A stretch of DNA of 64,000 nt from Bifidobacterium asteroides (GTDB lineage: Bacteria > Actinomycetota > Actinomycetes > Actinomycetales > Bifidobacteriaceae): NCBI RefSeq assembly GCF_009683175.1, contig NZ_WKKW01000001.1:496001-560000 (forward strand), written 5' to 3'. This document shows, piece after piece, positions 28,593 through 37,885 of this stretch. Position 1 is the stretch's first letter; every line of letters starts with the position of its first letter. A program made the translations under genes and the position numbers. The notes under the pieces were generated by a model. It saw nothing but the letters and a program-made list of their open reading frames with translations, searched no databases and was not told the origin of the DNA.

Positions 28593-29656
28593 GGCCGAGA
28601 TTCCTTCTCTGCCTCATTTAGGCCCAAAGGCTTGCTCGACCTGGCACCCGTGCTCTGTCTGATGACCAGACGGGCTGGAACCCTCGGGGCTACAGACAGG
28701 TCGGTTCCGGAAAGACGCCGCATAAGGAGGTCGGCAGCCCCCCGCCCAAGGACTGAAAGGGACATATGAATGGTGGTCAGAGGCGGACTGCTCACCATGG
28801 ACATGGTGTCGTTGTCGAACCCGATGACGGAGATATCACGAGGGCACTCGCAACCAAGCCTTCTGAGGGCCACGATCAGGCCGATTGCCATCAGATCATT
28901 ATGGGCGATGACCGCACCTGTGGGGTCGTCCATGTACTTCTCTGCGAAGGAATAGCCTCCGTAAAAGGTAGGAGCGCAAGGCAGCGAGCGCTTGACGCTC
29001 ATCCCCTTGGCGTCGCATTCATTGAAGATATGCCGCCACCGGATACCTCCTGACCATGAGGCTGCCGGACCATCCAAATAGGTGAGACTCCGATAGCCCA
29101 ATGAGTACAGGTAGTCGACCGCTTGGCAGGCCCCCTTGGCCACGTCGATGCTAATGCTGGATACACCCCTGACGTCACGGTTGACGCTGACCAGGGGACG
29201 CAGCTGGGCGCACTTGCGGATCATGGCATCGGGCATCCTTGGGGAGACCAGGATGATTCCCGAGACCACGGGGGCGACCGTATCGACGATCGTTCGCTCC
29301 CTGGCGATGGACTCCCGGGTATCAAGAATCAGGGTTTCAAAGCGGAAGCGCTCACACTCGTCCTGGATGCTGCGAATGACGCCGGTGAAAAACTGATTGC
29401 CCAGGTCAGGCACAATGACCGCTACCAGCCCCCTGCCCTGCGAACCTGACCGGCTGTCGACGATATCGCTGTGATAGCCCAGTGCATCAGCGACCTTCTG
29501 AACCATTCGAGCCGTCGAAATACTGACCCGATCCGGGCGCGAGAAGGTACGCGAGACCGTTGAAGGTGATACTCCAGCCTGGCGAGCCACATCATATATG
29601 GTGATACGGCGGTTGTCCGTGGAGGAATCACTACCCGAATCTGCTCCGGTCTTCAT
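28589..29656 (-). CDS. LacI-family regulator 2
   Basis: A 355-aa LacI-type regulator with HTH TIYDVARQAGVSPSTVSRTF and an effector domain closely matching its downstream paralogue. It is transcribed divergently from uxuB, with the 244-bp gap holding a candidate operator (29847-29862). The recognition-helix context differs from regulator 1 in only a few residues, so the two may share operators or form heterodimers. Effectors are not predictable from sequence alone. Confidence 0.93.
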   Translation of the reverse strand: MKTGADSGSDSSTDNRRITIYDVARQAGVSPSTVSRTFSRPDRVSISTARMVQKVADALGYHSDIVDSRSGSQGRGLVAVIVPDLGNQFFTGVIRSIQDECERFRFETLILDTRESIARERTIVDTVAPVVSGIILVSPRMPDAMIRKCAQLRPLVSVNRDVRGVSSISIDVAKGACQAVDYLYSLGYRSLTYLDGPAASWSGGIRWRHIFNECDAKGMSVKRSLPCAPTFYGGYSFAEKYMDDPTGAVIAHNDLMAIGLIVALRRLGCECPRDISVIGFDNDTMSMVSSPPLTTIHMSLSVLGRGAADLLMRRLSGTDLSVAPRVPARLVIRQSTGARSSKPLGLNEAEKESRP

Positions 29657-29846
29657 CTATATGTATCAGCCTTCCTTCGTATGCCCCATATCGCATGAAA
29701 TGCACGCCAACGGCGCCGAGCACTTCTAACATCCAAGTATAAGTGACTTCCCGGTCCCACAGCAGCCGACAGCAGTTTGATGAGAAACAAATTGCAACTC
29801 CGAAAGCATACGGGCACTGACTTGGTAGGTTCGGAAGCAGGATGGG

Positions 29847-29862
29847 CAAGCGTTTACGCCTG
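29847..29862. promoter_or_regulatory. Candidate LacI-type operator upstream of uxuB
   Basis: GCGT-TT-ACGC is a perfect inverted repeat inside AAGCGTTTACGCC, about 40 bp before the uxuB start. Its size and CG-rich inner bases resemble LacI/GalR operators. A related half-site AAGCGTT occurs upstream of kdgK near 36567 on the minus strand. Confidence 0.45.
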
Positions 29863-29900
29863 GTCTCCGCGATATGTTTTTTTGATAAAGGAAGGCACTG

Positions 29901-31544
29901 ATGCTTCACCTTAGTGACGATATACATAATGAGTCCGCAGCCTGGCAGAAGGCCGGCGTGACTCTGCCAACCTACGACATCGAAGCCATGCGCCAGACCA
30001 CCAAGCGCTCGCCTACCTGGGTTCACTTCGGGGCCGGCAATCTCTTCAGGGCGGTTCACGCTCCCATTGCCCAAAAACTTCTGGATTCAGGCGCCACCGA
30101 CCGAGGCATATTGGTGGCCGAATCCTTCGACCCCGCCATTGTCGATCAGGCCTACACTCCCTTCGACGACCGCTATCTTCAGGTCATCCTGAAAGCAGAC
30201 GGATCCATGAAAACCTCCCTGGTCACCTCCGTTGCGGGCGCCTACCCGCTGGGCGAGGATCCGAAGCCCCTACGTGATCTGAGGCTGGTCTTCCGCAATC
30301 CCAGCCTGCAGATGGTCACAACGACCATCACCGAAAAAGGCTATGCCCTGGTCGACTCCCAAGGTCGGCCGCTGCCGTGGATCGCTCCGGAATTCGAGGG
30401 CGGACCTGATAAAGCCAAGAGCGCCATCGCAGTCATCACAGCCCTCCTGCTGGAGCGCTACCAGGCCGGTGCCCTTCCACTGGCCCTGGTCAGCACCGAC
30501 AACTTCTCACGAAACGGGGAGCGGTTCGGCCAAGCCGTCAGACAGATGGCTGACGAGTGGATAGGAAGGGGCCTGGCCGAAAAAGGCTTCGGCGACTACC
30601 TCAGAGACAAGAACAAGATCACCTTCCCGCTGACCATGATCGACAGAATCACTCCCAACCCCGACAAGGAGGTGGGTCGCCGCCTCAAGGCTCTGGGCAT
30701 CGCCGACGCGGAACCTTTCCGGACCAGGGGCGGAACCGCCATGGCCCCCTATACCAACACTGAGGAAACCTGGTATTGGGTGGTCGAGGACGACTTCCCC
30801 GCAGGCCGCCCGCCTCTGGAGAAAGCAGGGGTCTACATGGCCGACAAGGATACAGTCAACGCCGCCGACCAGATGAAGGTCACCACCTGCCTGAACCCCC
30901 TGCACACGGCCCTGGCCATCTTCGGGATGCTCCTAGGGTATCCGACCATGTCAAAGACCATCGCCGACCCGGACCTCAAGGCCCTGGTCACCCGCCTGGG
31001 GTATGTGGAAGGACTGCCTGTGGTCGAGGACCCGGGCATCTTCTCCCCCAAGGAGTTCCTCCGCCAGGTCATCGAGATCAGGGTTCCCAATCCTGGTCTG
31101 CCCGATACACCGGCGCGTATCTGCGCCGACACCTCTCAGAAGATTCCGGTCAGATACGGAATCACCATCAGCAAGTACATCCAAGCCAAGGACCTTGACA
31201 CCGCCGATCTGGAAGCCATCCCACTAATCATCGCCGCCTGGCTGCGGCTGCTGATCGGTTCGGACGGCAATGGAACCGACGATGCAGGACGGCCGGTCAA
31301 GCTGAGCCCAGACCCGCGCCTGGAGGAGCTTCAACGGATTCTGGTTGACATCCCACTCAATGGGTCAGCCAAGAAGGAGACTCTGACGACGACCATCAAG
31401 TCCATCCTGGCCGATACCTCCATCTTCGGAACCGATCTGAACGCCACCCCTCTGGCCGACAAAATCGAGACCTTCCTGACCGCCATGTGCCAGGGCAATG
31501 GCGCTGTAGCGAGCACCCTTCACAAGGCTGCAAGCGCCTGGTGA
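29901..31544 (+). CDS. uxuB: Fructuronate reductase / mannitol dehydrogenase family
   Basis: An NAD-dependent long-chain polyol dehydrogenase of 547 aa. It is expected to reduce D-fructuronate to D-mannonate. The nucleotide-binding region VHFGAGNLFRAVHAPIAQKL and the catalytic stretch KITFPLTMIDRITPNPDKEV (with the family lysine and histidine neighbourhoods) are visible. It is followed 74 bp later by uxuA, which supports UxuB over a plain mannitol dehydrogenase. AAGGAAGG precedes the ATG. Confidence 0.88.
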   Translation: MLHLSDDIHNESAAWQKAGVTLPTYDIEAMRQTTKRSPTWVHFGAGNLFRAVHAPIAQKLLDSGATDRGILVAESFDPAIVDQAYTPFDDRYLQVILKADGSMKTSLVTSVAGAYPLGEDPKPLRDLRLVFRNPSLQMVTTTITEKGYALVDSQGRPLPWIAPEFEGGPDKAKSAIAVITALLLERYQAGALPLALVSTDNFSRNGERFGQAVRQMADEWIGRGLAEKGFGDYLRDKNKITFPLTMIDRITPNPDKEVGRRLKALGIADAEPFRTRGGTAMAPYTNTEETWYWVVEDDFPAGRPPLEKAGVYMADKDTVNAADQMKVTTCLNPLHTALAIFGMLLGYPTMSKTIADPDLKALVTRLGYVEGLPVVEDPGIFSPKEFLRQVIEIRVPNPGLPDTPARICADTSQKIPVRYGITISKYIQAKDLDTADLEAIPLIIAAWLRLLIGSDGNGTDDAGRPVKLSPDPRLEELQRILVDIPLNGSAKKETLTTTIKSILADTSIFGTDLNATPLADKIETFLTAMCQGNGAVASTLHKAASAW

Positions 31545-31618
31545 CATCGGCAATCCACTGACTGAGCAAGGCACACAATGACCGGGTCCGCCCGATCCGG
31601 ATGTAAGGAGAGAGCATT

Positions 31619-32746
31619 ATGCACATGGGATTCCGCTGGTACGGCCAAGGCAACGACACCATCAGCCTAGATGATATTCGTCAGATTCCGGGGGTGGAGA
31701 CCATTGTCTGGTCCCTGCACCATAAACAGGCCGGCGAGGTTTGGCAGCCGGATGAAATCGAAGAGGCCATGGCGACAATCACCGAGCTGTCTGCCAGGGA
31801 TCGGGCGGCAGGCATAACCAAGACCTTCAACGCCGATGTGGTTGAGTCGGTCAACGTTCATGAGTCCATCAAGACCGGTTCGACGGTCCTCGGGATCAGC
31901 CGTGACCAGGCCATTGACGCCTACATCGAGACCGTAGCCAACCTGGGCAAGGCCGGGGTCAAAGTCGTCACCTACAATTTCATGCCGGTCTTCGACTGGC
32001 TGCGCACGGAGATGTTCCACCCCTGCCCAGACGGGTCCACCGCCCTCTACTACAACCAGCACCAGGTGGACCAGCTCAGCCCGCAGGGAATCATCGACGA
32101 AACCCTGAAGGGGGCCGGATCCCTGACTGTGCCCGGCTGGGAACCTGAACGGCTTGCCCATCTGCCTGAACTGATGGAAGCTTATCAGGGAATGGACCAC
32201 GAGCAGATGTACGCCAACTACAAGTACTTCCTGGATGCCGTGATCCCCACCTGCGAGCGCTACGGGGTCAAGCTGGCCGTCCACCCCGACGACCCTGCCT
32301 TCGACCTGTTCGGCTGGCCGCGCGTGGTCTCCAGCAAGGAGGGGATCCAACGAGTGCTGGATCTGAATCCCAGCCCCTGCAACGGACTGTGCCTGTGCCT
32401 GGGATCCTTCTCATCCAGACGGGGTAACGATGCCGTGGATGCAGTCAAGACCTTCATGGACAGGATCTACTTCAGCCACGTGCGCAACATCCGGTTCACC
32501 GACGAGCAGGGCTCTTTCTACGAGGTGGGTCACCGGGCCAGCGAGGGGAACGTGGACACCGTCGGCATCATGAAGGCTTACGCCGAGGCCGATTACCAGG
32601 GCTACATCCGCCCCGACCACGGACGGCATTTGTGGAGCGAGAACACGGAGGCCGGTAGACCGCGGCCAGGCTACGGCCTTTATGACCGCGCCATGGGCAT
32701 CCAGTATCTGCTTGGAGTCTGGGACGCTTACCGCTACAACCGTTGA
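31619..32746 (+). CDS. uxuA: Mannonate dehydratase
   Basis: It dehydrates D-mannonate to 2-keto-3-deoxygluconate with Mn2+/Fe2+. The 375-aa TIM-barrel protein has MGFRWYGQGNDTISLDDIRQ at the start, VKVVTYNFMPVFDWLRTE, LAVHPDDPAFDLFGWPRVVS and the metal-site region CLCLGSF and FSHVRNIRF. All match UxuA. It has a strong AAGGAGAG site. A GC-rich terminator follows, closing a uxuB-uxuA operon. Confidence 0.96.
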   Translation: MHMGFRWYGQGNDTISLDDIRQIPGVETIVWSLHHKQAGEVWQPDEIEEAMATITELSARDRAAGITKTFNADVVESVNVHESIKTGSTVLGISRDQAIDAYIETVANLGKAGVKVVTYNFMPVFDWLRTEMFHPCPDGSTALYYNQHQVDQLSPQGIIDETLKGAGSLTVPGWEPERLAHLPELMEAYQGMDHEQMYANYKYFLDAVIPTCERYGVKLAVHPDDPAFDLFGWPRVVSSKEGIQRVLDLNPSPCNGLCLCLGSFSSRRGNDAVDAVKTFMDRIYFSHVRNIRFTDEQGSFYEVGHRASEGNVDTVGIMKAYAEADYQGYIRPDHGRHLWSENTEAGRPRPGYGLYDRAMGIQYLLGVWDAYRYNR

Positions 32747-32762
32747 TGGGGCAAAATCAAGC

Positions 32763-32810
32763 AAGGGCCCCCTTGTCATGCTGTTCGGCAAGGGGGCCCT
32801 TTATTTTCTC
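32763..32810 (+). terminator. Terminator after uxuA
   Basis: AAGGGCCCCCTTG and CAAGGGGGCCCTT form a perfect 13-bp stem with a 13-nt loop, followed by TTTATTTTC. It lies 16 bp beyond the uxuA stop. Confidence 0.92.
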
Positions 32811-32920
32811 ACTGCCACCATTCCAGTAACTTATTGCTTGGTCTCATCCGTCAAGACATGTCTGGCCCGACAGCGAAGCAGACCTGAATGTGGAGCAGAA
32901 GAAACCCTTAACAATAAGGA

Positions 32921-32973
32921 AGTGTCTGATGCTAGTCCGGGTCAATCGCAAACCCGAGCCGGCATCAGACACT
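32921..32973 (-). terminator. Long hairpin beyond uxaB, possible terminator
   Basis: AGTGTCTGATGC and GCATCAGACACT pair perfectly over 12 bp, and an inner GGGT/ACCC extends the structure. It is about 128 bp beyond the uxaB stop. On the minus strand it is followed by TCCTTATTG, a weak U-run. I see no other feature in the 354-bp gap 32747-33100 apart from this and the uxuA terminator. Confidence 0.5.
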
Positions 32974-33100
32974 TGTTCAGTGTTCCCGTCAGGACCACGC
33001 CCTGTGGGAAGTTTCCTTTAACCTGGGAAAGCCGACATACTTGCAAACGCGGGAATCAAATTGCCTCGAAGCAACTGACCCCCTCGTTTGCACCGTTGGC

Positions 33101-34546
33101 TCATGCCAATCGGTCAATCAGGGGCTGGACACCCCGGTCGGCCAAATCGTCCAGGTTCTTCTGTACAGCTTCCACTAGTCCAGCAATCCTGGTCAGGTCA
33201 TGGCCCCAAATGGAAGCATCGGAAAGAATCCGACTGACAAAATCCCCCTGACCGGCAGCCTCGTGGAAGGCATCAATGACCTTTTGATCATCCTGAATCT
33301 TCACAGCATCACCGGCCTTGCCGCCATAAGTCCACAAGAGGCAGGACAGCGCCAGGATGATGCGTTCGGGAAGCCCACGCCCCTGCTCTACGTTGGCCGT
33401 GACCAGCGGGAGAAGGCGGGAGACGAATTTGGAGACCGAGTTCAACCCTATGGAGTCCAAAGAATGCTGGACAAAGGGGTTGTCGAACCGCTCGCGAACC
33501 GCAGCAGCGAAGTTCTCCAGCTCCTCCTTGGGCAGGGTCTGGACGGGAATGATCTCCTCCTCCATCTCGCGGGTAATGAAAGAGCGCATGGTCTTATCGC
33601 CCATGACCTGCCCTACGGTCTTGAATCCGGCCAGCCGAGCCACCTGGGCCATGGTGGTATGAGGACCGTTGAGCAGATAAACCTTGCGCTCACGGTAGGG
33701 CTGTACAGCATCGCAGGTCACCAGGTCGATTCCTGCCTTCCGCGCGGGAAGCAGCTCATCAACCTTGCGCTGGGCGGTCTGGTCACCGGCTACGACCCAA
33801 AGCAGGAAGGGTTCGGCCTTGACCATGTTCTGATCCTCGTAGCCCAGCATCTCCCAAAGCTCCTGGGCATCTTCACGCGGGTAGCCGGGGACTATCCGAT
33901 CCACGAGAGTGGATACGAAAGTGTTCTCCCGATCAAGCCACTCGATGAAGTCCTTACCCCACCCGAACCGTTCAGCGACATTTATCAGAGCACGATGCAG
34001 GGCCGGACCATTGTCAGCGATGAGCTCGCAGGGCATAATCAGGTAGCCTGGCATGGACCTGTCGAACCGACGCTTGAGCAGATGAGCCAACTTCGCCGGA
34101 TATCCCGCTGGTGGCTGGTCCGTGACCTTATCCCCATCGTTGACGGCAATGCCTGCTTCGGTGGTATTGGAGATGATGATCTTCGTATCGGGATCATCGG
34201 CCAGAGCCAGAAACCCATCCCAGTCCCGGTAGGGGTCGACCGTCTTGCCGATAGAGTCAATCAGCTCATGGCTGCGGACGGGCTTACCATCCTTGAGACC
34301 TTCTAGAATGACTGTATAGAGCCGCTCCTGGTCCTCCAAGAAATGGACCCTGCCGTTTTCAAGGGGTTGGACAACTGCTACGTTCCCCCCGAACAAGCCC
34401 TTGTTGTTGAGCTGCTGGACTATCCAATCAACGAATGCTCTGAGGAAATTTCCCTCACCGAACTGGATGATCTTGATGGGTCGTTGAGCTGCCTGTGTAC
34501 CAGTCAGCCCCAGATGCACGGCCACTGCTTCCTGTAGTCTTTCCAC
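33101..34546 (-). CDS. uxaB: Tagaturonate reductase (altronate oxidoreductase)
   Basis: It reduces D-tagaturonate to D-altronate with NADH, feeding UxaA. The 481-aa protein belongs to the same polyol-dehydrogenase family as UxuB, but has the UxaB-type opening IIQFGEGNFLRAFVDWIVQQ and the conserved IISNTTEAGIA, YLLNGPHTTMAQVARLAG and LVTCDAVQPYRERKVY stretches. The start codon is GTG with AAAGGAAG upstream. It is followed in the reverse direction by no other uronate gene; eda lies just upstream. Confidence 0.94.
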   Translation of the reverse strand: MERLQEAVAVHLGLTGTQAAQRPIKIIQFGEGNFLRAFVDWIVQQLNNKGLFGGNVAVVQPLENGRVHFLEDQERLYTVILEGLKDGKPVRSHELIDSIGKTVDPYRDWDGFLALADDPDTKIIISNTTEAGIAVNDGDKVTDQPPAGYPAKLAHLLKRRFDRSMPGYLIMPCELIADNGPALHRALINVAERFGWGKDFIEWLDRENTFVSTLVDRIVPGYPREDAQELWEMLGYEDQNMVKAEPFLLWVVAGDQTAQRKVDELLPARKAGIDLVTCDAVQPYRERKVYLLNGPHTTMAQVARLAGFKTVGQVMGDKTMRSFITREMEEEIIPVQTLPKEELENFAAAVRERFDNPFVQHSLDSIGLNSVSKFVSRLLPLVTANVEQGRGLPERIILALSCLLWTYGGKAGDAVKIQDDQKVIDAFHEAAGQGDFVSRILSDASIWGHDLTRIAGLVEAVQKNLDDLADRGVQPLIDRLA

Positions 34547-34642
34547 AATGCTTCCTTTCCGTCCGCTTGCATCCCGCCCATATAGGAGATCCGGTCAGAC
34601 CATCGAACTTGGCGACCGATGACCAACCCGGGACCCAGACAC

Positions 34643-35308
34643 TCAGCCTTGCACCACCTGCCTGGCCTGAGCACAGGCATCAGCAACGGCCTTCCAGTCG
34701 CCTTGGCGCTGGGCCTGGGATGGTACGGGGAAACTCCCGCCCACAGCAAAGACGTTGGGCAGGTCCATGTATTCCCGGGCGTTCCCGAACCCGACTCCCC
34801 CGGTGGGCAAGAAGTTCATCTCGGCAAAGGGGCCAGAGAGCGCCTTCAAGGTCTTGACGCCGCCGTAAGCCTCGGCTGGGAAGAACTTAGTGAAACGCAG
34901 CCCAAGATCGTAGGCTTTCTCAATGTCGCTGGGAGTCGCCGTTCCAGGCAAGACCGGTATCCGAGAGCCCAGGCACCAGTCGACCACAGCATCGCTGAAT
35001 GCCGGGGAAACGATACCCTTGCAGCCTGTCTCCACTGCCTGGCGTGCCTGGTCGACCGTGTGCACGGTTCCTGCCACCAGGGTCACCTCAGGCACCTGGT
35101 CGTGAATAGCCCGCATCCCGTCCAAGGCGGCAGCCGATCGGAAAGTGACCTCTGCGATGGGCACTCCACCGGCAGCCAGGGCCCTGGCCAAAGGAACCGC
35201 CTCCTCAGGTGAATGCAGGGTCACCAGAGGAACCACTTTGATTGTTCTGATCAGATCAATCAATCCAATTCGCTCCTCTGGTACATCCGCCTTGTCAAAC
35301 TCGCTCAT
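34643..35308 (-). CDS. eda: KDPG/KHG aldolase
   Basis: It splits 2-keto-3-deoxy-6-phosphogluconate into pyruvate and glyceraldehyde-3-phosphate. The 221-aa TIM barrel shows the Schiff-base lysine in LRFTKFFPAE, the glutamate in IAEVTFRSAAA and the loop FLPTGGVGFGN. AAGGAAG precedes the ATG. It lies between kdgK and uxaB, all leftward, spaced by about 92-96 bp, and probably forms a kdgK-eda-uxaB unit. Confidence 0.95.
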   Translation of the reverse strand: MSEFDKADVPEERIGLIDLIRTIKVVPLVTLHSPEEAVPLARALAAGGVPIAEVTFRSAAALDGMRAIHDQVPEVTLVAGTVHTVDQARQAVETGCKGIVSPAFSDAVVDWCLGSRIPVLPGTATPSDIEKAYDLGLRFTKFFPAEAYGGVKTLKALSGPFAEMNFLPTGGVGFGNAREYMDLPNVFAVGGSFPVPSQAQRQGDWKAVADACAQARQVVQG

Positions 35309-35400
35309 GCCTGCTTCCTTCTCTTGTGGAATTGAACTTGTTGAATCGAATCCATCGCCTGTCCATGGAGGACTTCTGATCGTCGCCCAGATAAAACGGC

Positions 35401-36405
35401 TCAGCCAACCTGTCTGACCACCGCCCGCTGGTGTCGGGCAATAAAGTCATTCAACCGGGCCTTGTCAGGCAAGCCTTCGTTGTCGGATACCACCTGGGTC
35501 TGCATGGCGCCAACGGCACACCCGCGCTCCAAGGCTTCGGACATGCGTCGGCCTTCAAGCAGGGCCGACAAGACACCGGCTGCGAAACCGTCGCCGGCAC
35601 CGACTGTGTCCACCACCGCATCAACCTTGAAACCAGGAACATAGACGCCATCGTGACCGTCCGTCGCGTAGGCTCCATCGGGCCCGTCCTTGACCACCGC
35701 ATAACGGGCGCCATTGTCAATGAAGGCCTGGCCGATATCGCGGACATTGTCCAGCCCGAACAGATGCCTGCCTTCGGAAATGCCTGGAAGGACCAGATCA
35801 GCCTTGGCGCTCAAGGACAGAAGCGTCTGCTTCATTTGCTTGTCGCTCTTCCAGAGAGCCGGACGTTCATTGGGGTCAAAGGAAACGAAAATGTGATTGG
35901 CCCATGACATCTCAACCAGCGCTTTGCTGGCTTCCAGGGCACTTTCCGAAAGCGCCGGAAGGATTCCGGTCATATGCATCAGCGAGATTCCGCTGCAGTC
36001 GATGGCCTTGACATCGGCCGGACCCAAGGCCGAAGCCGCTGATCCCTTACGAAAGTAATAAGTCTTGGGGTCTCCCTGATCTACCTTGGACTTCATCATA
36101 AAGCCAGTGGAACGAGTGGCATCCTTGCCGACCAAGGAGGTGTCCAAGTCGTTCTGCCGCATGAAGTACAGAATCCGTTCGCCTATTGGATCCTGACCTA
36201 TGCGAGTCATATAGACCGGATGCTGGCCCAATCGCTCCAGGCCAATGGCCACGTTGAGCTCCGCACCTGCCACCGAGGCGCTGAAAGATCCGACCTCGCT
36301 ACAGGGCCCCTCCTCGCCTGCAGCGAAGAGCCCCATACCCTCGCCGACCAGGAGGACCTTGCCGGGACGGACGCCGCTGACCGCTATGTCGTGGGAAACC
36401 GCCAT
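35401..36405 (-). CDS. kdgK: 2-Keto-3-deoxygluconate kinase
   Basis: A PfkB-family sugar kinase of 334 aa, expected to phosphorylate KDG to KDPG. It shows the N-terminal substrate motif GSFSASVAGAELNVAIGLER and the C-terminal anion-hole/catalytic base motif DTVGAGDGFAAGVLSALLEG. The neighbouring eda and uxaB strongly favour KDG as substrate over fructose or ribose. AGGAA precedes the ATG. Confidence 0.92.
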   Translation of the reverse strand: MAVSHDIAVSGVRPGKVLLVGEGMGLFAAGEEGPCSEVGSFSASVAGAELNVAIGLERLGQHPVYMTRIGQDPIGERILYFMRQNDLDTSLVGKDATRSTGFMMKSKVDQGDPKTYYFRKGSAASALGPADVKAIDCSGISLMHMTGILPALSESALEASKALVEMSWANHIFVSFDPNERPALWKSDKQMKQTLLSLSAKADLVLPGISEGRHLFGLDNVRDIGQAFIDNGARYAVVKDGPDGAYATDGHDGVYVPGFKVDAVVDTVGAGDGFAAGVLSALLEGRRMSEALERGCAVGAMQTQVVSDNEGLPDKARLNDFIARHQRAVVRQVG

Positions 36406-36578
36406 ACCATTCCTTCCATGACCAGGACCGATGGATCCGACAGGTCTGTTTCAACCAGCGACAACGCAGGTGACGGTCCGATTCGTCCATTGATGTTTTC
36501 AAGCTATGTGATAGAGCGGTGGCGGAGGAATATGTTGCCAGCTGTTGCTTATCCCGGCATTTTTATGAACGCTTTTTT

Positions 36579-36617
36579 AAAAAAAGACCCCCAGATCTTT
36601 GCGTCGATCTGAGGGTC
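36579..36617 (-). terminator. Terminator after murB
   Basis: GACCC(T)CAGATC and GATCTG(G)GGGTC arms form a 12-bp stem with an 8-nt loop, followed on the minus strand by TTTTTTT. It lies 27 bp beyond murB. Confidence 0.9.
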
Positions 36618-36643
36618 GGAAGAAACGGAGCTTGGAGCAGGGG

Positions 36644-37885
36644 TTACCAGGCCAAGTCGATACCCGGGGTGACAGGTTCGGGAATCAGGCGGATGCCGAA
36701 GGTGGAATCTACGCCTTTCTGTATGGCACGGGCCAAGGCCACCATGTCGTCGGAGCCGGCGCCTCCCCGGTTGGTCAAGGCCAGCGTATGCACGTCGGAC
36801 AGGGCTGCAGCCGACCCCTCCTCCAAGGAGAAGCCCTTGTGGAAGCCTGAATGATCAATCAGCCAAGCCGCCGAGGTCTTGACCAATGCCGAGCCCTCGA
36901 CAGGATAGCGCGGGGCATCAGCCGGCAGGGCATTCGCGGCCTCACGACTGATGATCGGATTGGTGAAGAAACTGCCGCAGCTGTGGCGGTCAAGCAGCAC
37001 CCGTTCGCCCCTGGGGCCGTGAAGGTCATCCTGGACCGCCTCCAGAGCCTCTTCCGAGTCGGAGGTTCGACGGCATAATCCCATCCAGTCGGTCAGGTAC
37101 CTGTAAGGATCCTCCAACATCCCCTTGCCTGCTCTGACGGTCAGGACCGCCTGTCGAATCCGCTCCAGGGGAAGGGTTGCTCCGGGCTCCACGCCCAGGG
37201 CCTTGGCAAGCTGGGCCGAATCCACCCGAGCGGCGGACCCATGTCGCAGGACCAGGGTGACCGAAAGGACCACATAGCGGGGCGTGGGGAAGAACCTTGC
37301 ATCGGGCACAGCCGGCGCCTGGTACATGGTCTGCTTGAGCAGGGAGGTCCTGTATCCGAAATCCAGATCCGAGGCCCGCAGATAGGCGGTGACCTTGTCC
37401 TGGCGGTCCCATACCTCGACCGAGTCGACAAGGCGTCCGACCTCCTGGCCGTAGGCGCCGATGTTCTGGACCACCGAGGCCCCGACAGTCCCTGGGATGC
37501 CGGATAGGCCCTCCAGCCCGATCAGGTGCATGCGCACGCAGTAGGAGACCAGGTCATCCCAGTTGGTCCCAGCCGTGGCGTTGATATGGACGACGGGAAC
37601 TCCGCCCTCAGGCGGGGCCACCTCGTCAGGCACGCTGATGTCCTGACGGGTATCACGCACAACCACGCCGGGAAAGTCCTGGTCAGAGGCAAGCAGGTTG
37701 GATCCCCCACCGATCAGGCAGAGGGGCAGCCCCTTGGAATCCGCGCCCTCCACGGCCTCGATCAGCCCGACCCTGTCGTGTGGCTGAACAAAGGCTGCAA
37801 TGCGTCCTCCCACACCCATGGTGGTGATATCAGCAAATGTCGGAGTTGAGATACTGGAGGTGACTGCTTCTGGCATGTCTTTCAC
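36644..37885 (-). CDS. murB: UDP-N-acetylenolpyruvoylglucosamine reductase
   Basis: An FAD/NADPH enzyme that finishes UDP-MurNAc synthesis for peptidoglycan. The 413-aa protein has the FAD-binding GGGSNLLASDQDFPGVVV, the substrate motif GLEGLSGIPGTVGASVVQNI (with YGQEV), and the catalytic serine/glutamate region SCGSFFTNP. It is longer than E. coli MurB (342 aa), mostly through extra loops. A GTG (37885) and an ATG (37876) are both possible starts; neither has a strong ribosome-binding site. Confidence 0.95.
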   Translation of the reverse strand: MKDMPEAVTSSISTPTFADITTMGVGGRIAAFVQPHDRVGLIEAVEGADSKGLPLCLIGGGSNLLASDQDFPGVVVRDTRQDISVPDEVAPPEGGVPVVHINATAGTNWDDLVSYCVRMHLIGLEGLSGIPGTVGASVVQNIGAYGQEVGRLVDSVEVWDRQDKVTAYLRASDLDFGYRTSLLKQTMYQAPAVPDARFFPTPRYVVLSVTLVLRHGSAARVDSAQLAKALGVEPGATLPLERIRQAVLTVRAGKGMLEDPYRYLTDWMGLCRRTSDSEEALEAVQDDLHGPRGERVLLDRHSCGSFFTNPIISREAANALPADAPRYPVEGSALVKTSAAWLIDHSGFHKGFSLEEGSAAALSDVHTLALTNRGGAGSDDMVALARAIQKGVDSTFGIRLIPEPVTPGIDLAW

